Below are positions 8,783 to 17,800 of a stretch of 49,429 nucleotides of DNA, one piece after another. Numbering within the stretch: the stretch's first letter is position 1; each line of letters begins with the position of its first letter. The position numbers and the translations under genes are program-made. The stretch is from positions 1-49,429 of the forward strand of contig NZ_JSXI01000071.1 of the NCBI RefSeq assembly GCF_000803065.1, written 5' to 3'. The notes under the pieces were generated by a model. The model was not told where the DNA came from, searched no databases, and saw only the letters and a list, made by a program, of their open reading frames with translations. The DNA is from Sphingomonas sp. ERG5. GTDB lineage: Bacteria > Pseudomonadota > Alphaproteobacteria > Sphingomonadales > Sphingomonadaceae.

Positions 8783-11700
8783 CGTTGCGTCAGTTGGACC
8801 GGTGCGGTGCTCAGCATCGGCTTATTGCTGTCGCCAACCAGGAAATAGGGCGCCCAATAAAATGGGTGGCTATAGGTTGGCTGATCCATCAGCGACCGCT
8901 GTGCGGCCTGCAGCGCATTGCCCATCGTCCCGCTGCGCGCATTGGCGTAGAATGTCCGGATGAACTCATCGCTCTCCTGTTCTGCCGACACTTGCCAATA
9001 AGTCGCGAGAACCGCGCGCGCATTGGCGGTCAGGAAAGCCCGCACAAGTCCCTCAAGCGTGGCACCGGCCTCTTCCTGCCCGGATTGGCGGGCAAGGTCT
9101 TCGTTGCGAACACCACTTGCCGTGTCGCAAGCGGACAGCACGACAAGATTGGCATCAAGCCGTAGCGCAGCAATCTCGGAAAAGCTCAGCAGTCCGTCCG
9201 ATGCCGCATCGCCAAAGGAGGTGACGAGTGCGGGCGGCGATTTGGCACATCCCCAGACACCTTCCTCAAGCCCATGGGTGGCGAAATGCAGGACCTCGAA
9301 CTGGGCAAGATCAGTGCGTTCCTTGATGCCGGTATCACTGAATGCAGCATCGATCATCATCGGCGCACCCTTGTCGCCCAGCGCTTCGGCAGCGATGCTC
9401 AGCTCAAGGCTGCTGATCGGCTTGAGCGCGCGAGACAAGGTCGCCAGACGACCGAAATCGACTGTACAGCCGAAACCGACATCGATGCCGCGCGCCGCTG
9501 CCGGGGCACCGTCCGATGGCGGTGGCGTATGCTCACCCAACCCCAGGAACGGTTTGGGCGCACGCGATGCCGGCAAGGCGCGCGCGACGAGAAAGGAGCG
9601 CGGCGACAAGGCGTTCGACACCGTCGTGGTCCGCGCGAGGAACGCTGTCTTTGAAAAATCGAATTGATTGTCGCGCACGGCCTTCTGGTCATAACTGGTG
9701 ACGAGCGCGCCGATCGGCAGCCGTTCAAGCGGGCCGGCAGGATCAACCACAATCGCGCGTGCTTTCGACACCAGATCCGACGCGGGGCCAGTAACCAGGC
9801 GATACAGCGCGTAGGCGGCAGCGTCATCGAACGGCACCAGCTTTCCCACCGCAAGGTCGCCATCGATCGAGGCGCGGACTCGTGTCGCTAGCCCATCCAC
9901 CGCTTGCTTGGCGGCGGCACTGTCAGCCACGTGATAGATGAACGCACGATCTGTGGTGACATAAATCCCGTAGATGCGCCGATTCAAAGCAGCGAGTTTG
10001 AGGAAGCCCTCTCCTGGAGCCAATGCCGCGCGCACTTCCGCGAGCGACGCCGGCCGTTCCTCGACCGTGCGATAGCGTGCGTCGCCGGCCAATTGCGCGT
10101 CGATCGCAATCAATCGCTGCTCGGCAGCCTGCCGCGCCCGTTCCAGATCGGCCCGGGGTGTGGTTTCACCCGACACACGACCGGCCAGAGCATAACGCAG
10201 ACGCGTGATCTCGCGCTCCAGATCGGCGCGCTCGCGCACTGCCTTGCCGACCGCCGGATCCGATGTGACGACGGTCTGCAACTGAGTCAGCTGGCGCGCG
10301 ACCGCCGGCTCTCCGCTTGCCTGGATGGCGCGGAAAAAGCTGTCGAAAGTGTCGGACTGCGGCGCCTTTGCGCCCTCCGCGACGAGCAGGTCGAGATAAT
10401 CCTCCATGCCAATCGATGCGCCAAGCGAGGTCGATCCGGCGTCGATCAGCGCGTTGACCGCCTGGGCGAAATTGGCACGCACTTCCGCCCGCGGCGCGCC
10501 GCTCCGCGCGAATACCGCGGCGCGCTCCAGATTGGCCTCTGCAATCGCCGGCTCGTTTCCGGTTCCCGCATTGGCCAGGGCGCCTCGGCGGAGTGCGTCG
10601 ATCGCGCGATCGAAATAGGTCAGCGCTTCACCATAACGGCCGGTCCGAGCAAGCAAGCGACCGCGCTGGCGATCAATCCGCGCGCCGAGCCACAGCAGTT
10701 GCGATTGATCGATCCGTTCGCTGGAAAGCGGACGAAAGGCCTTGGCGGAGGCATCAAGCGCGACACTCGCCCCCCGCTCGTCGCCTCGCGACAGCAGAGC
10801 GACGCTGCGCGCGTAATTTGCCTCCGCCTCAAGCGCCAGACGCGCGAGATCCCCCGCATTGGGCACTGCCAGCGCGCTCGCCGCGTCGGCGCGCGCCGCG
10901 CGCGATTGATTCAGGAGCCGCAAGGTCGCGGGATCGCGCAGTGGCTGGTCCGCCGCAACGGGGGCACTGGTGATTCGATCGAGAATGCCCAGCGCATCGC
11001 TGAAAGCGTGTCGATTGAGCGCATCGAGTGCAAGGTACGTGTCGCGTTTATGCGCCAGGAATGGCGTCAATGTGCCGGGTGCCGCCGCAAAGACGCGTTC
11101 GGCGTCGTCGAAATGAGTGCGTGCGGCGTCAGAAAAGCGGATGTTGGAATCTGCGAGCCCCGCCTCCAGCAGCAATTCGGCCCGCACCGCAGGCGATGCG
11201 CCGGCAGGCAATCGGCTGATCGCATCGTTCAATACTCGCGACGCATCGACGTACAGGCCCTTGTGATTGAGGCTGATTCCCTGATTCAGCCCCGAGGCGG
11301 CGTCAAGTGGCGTGTCGCTTACCGCAAGCGATGCCGGCTCGGCGCCGGGCCGTGGCGGCAGGACCGCGGAATCCAGCGTCGCCGCGACCGGGCGCGTGAT
11401 ATCGGAGTTCGGCGCGCGAACTCCGCCGATGATCGCCAATCCTTCTTCAAGCTGCGCGACCAGCCCGGGCGTCGCTTCGCCAGTGATCAGCGTGCCGCGT
11501 CGCGTCAGATCGATGCGAATTGTCTCGAGCCCCAGCGTGCGACTGAAGCAGCGCCGCGCGGTCGCCGGTTCGCCTGCCAGCGTCACGGATGCAACGCCGC
11601 CGCATTCTCCCCCTGCATCGATCGCCGCCAGCGCCGCGGGCGTTCGCGCCACCGCCCTGATCGAGCCGAGCGGACGGCTTGCCGCCACATTCTGGCAGGT

Positions 11701-11898
11701 AATCGTGTAGGAGCGGGCAAAGGTATCCGGCGTGGCGGGATCACGCCACTCGCGCGACGCGATACATGCTTCACCAGCCGGGTTGCGCCCGAGGCTGAAG
11801 CTGTCGAGCCGCGCAGCCGGTGTGACCGTCGCGCATCCGGTGAGGACGCCGACGGCCGCTGCAACAAACGTCATCTTGCACGCGACACCACGGATCAT
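8779..11898 (-). CDS. CHAT-domain (caspase-like) lipoprotein with helical repeats
   Basis: Protein of 1039 residues. The N-terminus is a lipoprotein signal with lipobox LTGC (Cys22), so it is probably tethered to a membrane facing the periplasm. After two Cys-containing N-terminal segments comes a long alpha-helical region consistent with TPR-like repeats (for example ARTGRYGEALTYFDRAIDALRRG). The C-terminal CHAT domain has the catalytic pair visible as LHFATHG (His875) and LSACDTASG (Cys924), and the family's late motif VLATYWQVS. CHAT peptidases belong to the caspase/separase clan. The ATG overlaps the stop of the giant exoprotein gene (ATGA) and its own stop overlaps the CPBP gene, so it is co-translated with both. 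Processing or quality control of the exoprotein is a reasonable inference, not shown. Confidence 0.92.
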   Translation of the reverse strand: MIRGVACKMTFVAAAVGVLTGCATVTPAARLDSFSLGRNPAGEACIASREWRDPATPDTFARSYTITCQNVAASRPLGSIRAVARTPAALAAIDAGGECGGVASVTLAGEPATARRCFSRTLGLETIRIDLTRRGTLITGEATPGLVAQLEEGLAIIGGVRAPNSDITRPVAATLDSAVLPPRPGAEPASLAVSDTPLDAASGLNQGISLNHKGLYVDASRVLNDAISRLPAGASPAVRAELLLEAGLADSNIRFSDAARTHFDDAERVFAAAPGTLTPFLAHKRDTYLALDALNRHAFSDALGILDRITSAPVAADQPLRDPATLRLLNQSRAARADAASALAVPNAGDLARLALEAEANYARSVALLSRGDERGASVALDASAKAFRPLSSERIDQSQLLWLGARIDRQRGRLLARTGRYGEALTYFDRAIDALRRGALANAGTGNEPAIAEANLERAAVFARSGAPRAEVRANFAQAVNALIDAGSTSLGASIGMEDYLDLLVAEGAKAPQSDTFDSFFRAIQASGEPAVARQLTQLQTVVTSDPAVGKAVRERADLEREITRLRYALAGRVSGETTPRADLERARQAAEQRLIAIDAQLAGDARYRTVEERPASLAEVRAALAPGEGFLKLAALNRRIYGIYVTTDRAFIYHVADSAAAKQAVDGLATRVRASIDGDLAVGKLVPFDDAAAYALYRLVTGPASDLVSKARAIVVDPAGPLERLPIGALVTSYDQKAVRDNQFDFSKTAFLARTTTVSNALSPRSFLVARALPASRAPKPFLGLGEHTPPPSDGAPAAARGIDVGFGCTVDFGRLATLSRALKPISSLELSIAAEALGDKGAPMMIDAAFSDTGIKERTDLAQFEVLHFATHGLEEGVWGCAKSPPALVTSFGDAASDGLLSFSEIAALRLDANLVVLSACDTASGVRNEDLARQSGQEEAGATLEGLVRAFLTANARAVLATYWQVSAEQESDEFIRTFYANARSGTMGNALQAAQRSLMDQPTYSHPFYWAPYFLVGDSNKPMLSTAPVQLTQR

Positions 11899-14800
11899 GG
11901 TTTCTGCCCCTCGACCTCGTCCTGTTGGTCCGGCGAAAGCGCCGGAAGACCGGTCAATAATTCCTCATTGTTGCCGCCGACCACCGGATCGAAGGGCGTC
12001 GATACGTCCTGCGCTACCCCGAACACATCGTCACTGCTCCATTCGAACGTTTGCAGCACCGGCTGAATCACGATCGTGGTGAGACATCCGACACCCGATC
12101 CGGCAAGGCAACCATTGATGCGGCTGTTGCCCAACAGCGTCGGATCGATATCGATCACGCCGGATCCCAGCAACGACGCGCCGGGACCACCGATGCCGTT
12201 GATCATGCCGAACATGGCGAAACCGCCACTGACCGATTTGCCCGTCGTCCTGAGCGTGAGGGCGGGCATCGCAGGAGACGCCTGTGTTCCGCCAAGGACA
12301 AGACCCGCAAACTGCCCGGGCACGCCGGTATTCTGGAACAGCGCGAAATCGGCAAAGCGGATGTTCAAGCTATGGGCGGACACCAATGTGGTCGCCCCCG
12401 GATCGTAGAATCCGCCGCCGAGCCCGGCATTGTACAATGCCGAGTTTCCGTTGTTGATCAGCGCGAGCGCCTGCGCGCTCCCCGCTGCGCCAGGCGTGAG
12501 TACATTGAGGAAGCCTGACGCCAATCCCACGGCGATCCGGTCACCACGCAAATCGAGCGTGGCATTGTCAAACAGCAGACGTCCTCCCCCATTGCTGGTG
12601 GCGGTCACGCGAATATCGCTTGCCGAGCCGTCAGTGGCGCCACCGCCAATGCGGAAAACGCGGCCCAGGCCACTTCCGGTGACGGTCCCATCAACCGCGA
12701 CGGCACCGGTCGTGAGCATATCGACCGAGCGTCGGCCGCTATCGGTACCAAAGGTGATCGCGCCGATCTGCAACGTACCAGCGCCTTGATCGAACCGCAC
12801 CGAGTCGGCGTTGATCAGCGCAATCTCGGTATTCGACAGCCGGAATCCTCCGGCCGCCGTGCCATCGCCGAGCCGCATCGCCGACGTCGCCGCGGCATTG
12901 TTCTGGAACCTGACGGCGGCCGCACGCTGCGTTCCGGTCAGCGCCACGTCAGCGGCGCGCACCGTGATCGACGGCCCGGCCGTCAGTGCACCGAGTGTGG
13001 CCAGCCCAACGGCGTCGATCGTCGCAGCGCCTCCTGCCTGCCCGCTACCGAGTTGCAGGTCGGTGCCGCTGGTCAGCGACAGCGCGCCACCGGCACGCGC
13101 ATCTGTGACCTTGATTCCGCGGCCGGTAACGGCGATCGCGCCGTTCGCCGCGATCGCTCCGGCGGTCATCGCACCGTCCGCCCCCAATGTGAGGTCGGTG
13201 CCGGCATTCGCATCCGCCATCGTCAGCGTGCTGCGCGCCTTGACCAGTGCCTGCCGCGATGCGGTCAGCTTGCCGGCAATATCGATCGTGTTGCCGTTGA
13301 GCGCCAACCCTTCGGAGGAATCGACCGTTCCCAGCTTCATGTTGCCGGCATCGACAATGATATCGCCCGAGGTCGACCGGAGCGAGGTGCCGCCCGTGCC
13401 GAGACCCGACAGCGCGCCTGCTGTGCGAATCTGGATCGATCCGGCGCGAACCGCATCGACCTGAATCTCACCACCGGCCAATGCCGCGGCACCCGACGTG
13501 GACACGGATGCAGCCGACAACAGGCCGCTGGCGTTCAGTCTGATCGACGATCCCTGAATCGCGCCGGTCGTGATCCCGCCACTCGCAGCCGCCAGGTTCA
13601 CGGCGCCGGTTGCCGTGACCAGGCCGGTCTTCAGATCGCCGGCCGACAAGCCGATATCGATCGTGCCGGTGACGATATCGCCCGTGGTGACCGATGCCGA
13701 ATGACGAAGCGCGCCACCGGCGACACTGCCGTCATAGCCGCCGACGCTGCTCGATTCGATCGACCCCAGCTCGATGATTTTCCCCGCACCCGCGCGGAGC
13801 CCGAGCGCACCACTGGTGCGTAGCGCGGATCCCGCCAGCGCGATCGCGCCGGCAGTATCCAGCACGATGGCCGGTGCCCCGCCCGCTCCCAGATTGGAGA
13901 GGGTCAGCCCTGGCCGCGCATTGATATCACCGCTCAGGGCGGTGATGACGATCGCTCCGCCTGCACGCTGGACCACTGTGCGATCGCCAAGCGCGACGCT
14001 TGCACCCGTCACTCTATAGGCGCCGCCGGCGGTGACATCGCCATTGACCGTGGCGCGACCGCTGGCGAGGACAGTGATATCCTGGCCGCTGGACAAGCTG
14101 TCGAGAACGACTTCACCATTGGTTGCGGTCAGTGCGAGCGGGCCATTCGCATGCGCTTCCCCGAGCAGCAGGCTGCCGCCGCTGATCGCCATGCCGCCCG
14201 AGGCGAACGCCCCGCTGCCGGTGATCGCGCCGTTGGACGATGCCGACACATTTGCCCCGGAGATCGTGACGAAGCTCAGCCCGGTTCCCCCGGATAGCGT
14301 CAGCGCACCGGTCGCGGCAACCGTCTGCAGACTCGTCTTGCCGGTCGACGTAAAGGTCGTATCGCCCGCGACAACGTCGCCGCGCACAGTCAGATCGCCA
14401 TTGTTGGCCACCAGGCTGATCGCGTTGCTACCGACGTCGATCGCTCCGACCGAGATCGAGGATGCGGTGATCGAGGTAGGGCCACCTTCGATATTGCCCA
14501 GCTGAACCGCCCGGCCGACCGTCAACGAGAAGGCCTTGCCCGGTCCCGCCGACAGATCGATGCTGCTGCCATTCTGGAAACCGGTCACGTCGCCGGTCGG
14601 CGCGCTGACCGTCAGCGTGCCGCCGGTGCTGCGGATGAACGATGCGCGGATGTCGTGACCCGCGGCCACATTGACTGCTCCGTTCGCTCTCAACCCTTGT
14701 GCCAGCAGGATATCCGCCCCGGCAGCGGTGGTGGTGAGCGTCGCGGTCCCGTCCGCCATCACGCGCGTGGCGAACAGCGTCCCCGCCGAGGTCAGCGTCA

Positions 14801-17800
14801 CATTGCCGTCTGCGCCGATTGCCGTAAGGCGGCCAAGGCTGATCGTGCCCTGCACGGCATTGACGCCGATCGCGCCGATGGACGTGATGTCGCCACCGGT
14901 GACATTGCCCGTCGTTGCCGTGATGCCGACACCCCGGCCGGAGATCGAGTCATAGCCGACCGAACCACCGGTAAGCGACACCGCATTGGCGGCGGAGATC
15001 GCCCCGGTCCGGACAGCACCGCCCCCCCCGTCAATGGTGACCCCGCCACCCGCTACGCCGATCGTGCCGGTCGTCACGCCATTCGCGGCCGTCGCCGTGA
15101 AACCGTCGGACAGCAATAGGTTGCGGGTGGAAATCGTCGCGATCGGCGTGGCCGCACCGGTCGGTGCCGCAATCACCAGCGATCGTGCCGTCACATCGCC
15201 AAGCGCAACGCTGCCGGCATCGGTCGTGGCCGTCACCGCCGATTGTCCGAATTTCCCTCCGGACAGCAGTGAATTCGCCGCGAGCGAAATGCCGCCGCCG
15301 GTCGCGCTCAACATGAGCGCTTCGCCACTGACGCCGTCCGTGTCGGACGCAAGCACCAGGCCGGGCTGCCCGATGATCGCGCCGCCGGTCGCGGTGATCG
15401 TCACCGCGCCCGCCGCCCCCTGTCGCCCGCCGAGCGTAACCGACTTGCCGGTGACCCGGTAGTTGCCCACAGCGGTGACATCGCCATTGACCGCGGCGCG
15501 ACCGCTGGCGAGGACAGTGATGTCCTGGCCGCTGGACAATCCGCCGAGAACGACATCACCGTTGGTTGCGGTCAGTGCGAGCGGACCATTCGCATGCGCT
15601 TCCCCGAGCAACAGGCTATTACCGCTGATCGTCATGCCGCCCGAGGCGAACGCCCCGCTGCCGGTGATCGCGCCGCTGGACGATGCCGATACATTCGCCC
15701 CGGAGATCGTGACGAAGCTAAGCCCGGTCCCGCCGGATAGCGTCAACGTGCCGGTCGCGGCAACCGACTGCAGACTCGTCTTGCCCGTCGACGTGAAGGT
15801 CGTATCGCCCGCGACGACATTGCCACGCACGGTCAGATCGCCGGCGTTCGCGTTCAGACTGATCGCGTTGCCGCCGACATTGATCGCGCCGACCGAGATC
15901 GAGGATGCGGTGATCGATGTTGGTCCGCCGACGATATTGCCCAGCTGAACCGCACGGCCGACCGTTAGCGAGAAGGCCTTGCCCAGTCCCGCCGACAGAT
16001 CGATGCTGTCGCCGTTCTGGAAACCGGTCACGTCGCCGGTCGGCGCGCTGACCGTCAGCGTGCTGCCAGTGCTGCCGATGAACGGCGCGCGGATGTCCCG
16101 ACCGGCCGCAACATTGACCGCTCCGTCCGCCGTCAGCCCTTCTTCCAGTCGCACATCGGCGGCGGCAGCGGTGGTGGTGAGCGTCGCGGTTCCGTCCGCC
16201 GTCACGCGCTTGGCAAACAGCGTCCCCAACGCAGCCAGCGTCACATTGCCGTCTGTGCCAGTCGCCGTAAGTCGGCCAAGACTGATCGTGCCCTGCGCGG
16301 CGTTGACATCGATCGCCCCATTGGAGGTGATGTCGCCGCCGGTGACACTGCCGGTCGTTGCCGTGATGCCCACACCCCGGCCGGAGATCGAGTCATAGCC
16401 GACCGATCCACCGGTAAGCGACACCGCGTTGGCGGCCGAGATCGCCCCGGTCTGGACAGCACCGGCACCACCGTTGACCGTGACTGCACCGCCCGATACG
16501 CTGATCGAGCCAGTCGTGACACCGTTCGCCGCCGTCGCGGTGAAACCGTCGGACAGCAACAGGTTGCGGGTGGAAATCGTCGCGATCGGCGTGGCCGCAC
16601 CGGTCGGTGCCACAATCGCCAGCGATCGTGCCGTCACATCGCCCAGTACCACATTGCCGGCATCGGTCGTGGCCGTCACGACCGATTGACGGAACTTCCC
16701 TCCGGACAACAGCGAATTCGCGGCGAGCGAAATGCCGCCGCCGGTCGCGCTCAATATGAGCGCTTCGCCACTGACGCCGTCCGTGTCGGACGCAAGCACC
16801 AGGCCGGGCAGCCCGACGATCGCGCCACCGGTCGCGGTGATCGCCACCGCGCCGCGTGCCTCCTGCCGCCCGCCGAGCGTGATCGACTTGCCGGTGACCC
16901 GGTAATCGCCCGCCGCGGTGACATCGCCGAGCACTGCCGCCTCGCCGGTGCCGGCGCTGATCGTGACACCGCCACCATTGGCCTGAAGCGCCTTGGTGAA
17001 GAGGATCGCGCCGGTCGCGGTGGCCGACAGGGATCCACTGCTCGTCACCGTATCGCTCACCGACATATTGCCGCCGACCGCATTCAACGCAACGCCGTCG
17101 CCATCGACCTTGCCAAGGGTGATCCCGCCTGCGGTGGAATTGATCGATACCGCCCCGCCACTCACATTCTGGATGATCACGGCCGCGCCGGTCGCGGACG
17201 CCCCGAGCGCGCCGGCCAGCGTGTTCAATCTTACCGTACTGGAGCTTGTTACCGATGCCCGTCCGTCCGTGCTCTCGACCGTATCCAGAATGATCGGCGC
17301 GGCGCCAACGAGCGTCACGTCGCCGCTCGCGCGGATCGTGGACTGGATCGACAATGCCCCGACGGGCGCCGCCAGCGATATCCCCTGCCCTGCCCCGGTC
17401 ACGGCAATGCTCGCGACGCTGAGGCTGCCCCCATCGCTACGCGCCGAGAAACCCTCGACGAGGTTGAGATTGCCGAACGTCAGCGAGCCATTGCTGACGA
17501 TCGGCGCCGCCTGCGTTGCGGGATTTCCACCAGCCACCGAAAGGCCAGTGAGAGCGCGTGCCGTCACATCCCCCAGAATCAGCGTGGCGCCATTCGTTTC
17601 GTTGCGGACGGCAACCCGCAGCGCGCGGTTCGTGCCGGCCGTAATACGGCCGGTCGATGTCAGGTTGATCCCTTGGGGCCCGGCAGCCTGCAATCGCACG
17701 AAGTCCGACGTGTCGGTGCTGGTCGATGTCAGCTTGAGCCCCGCGACGCTCGAAATGCCGCCGACCCGCGCTTGCAGGTCGATCGTGCCGCCGCTCGTCA

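Noticed and set aside
9904..12066. Long plus-strand open frame of 720 codons opposite the CHAT gene
   Set aside because: It lies almost entirely opposite a strongly supported gene and encodes an Arg/Gln-rich sequence of no family character, as expected for antisense frames in GC-rich DNA.
14000..17000. CRISPR-like impression from many short repeats
   Set aside because: The repeats are coding, of one large period (1443 bp) and of beta-helix type, with no uniform spacers.
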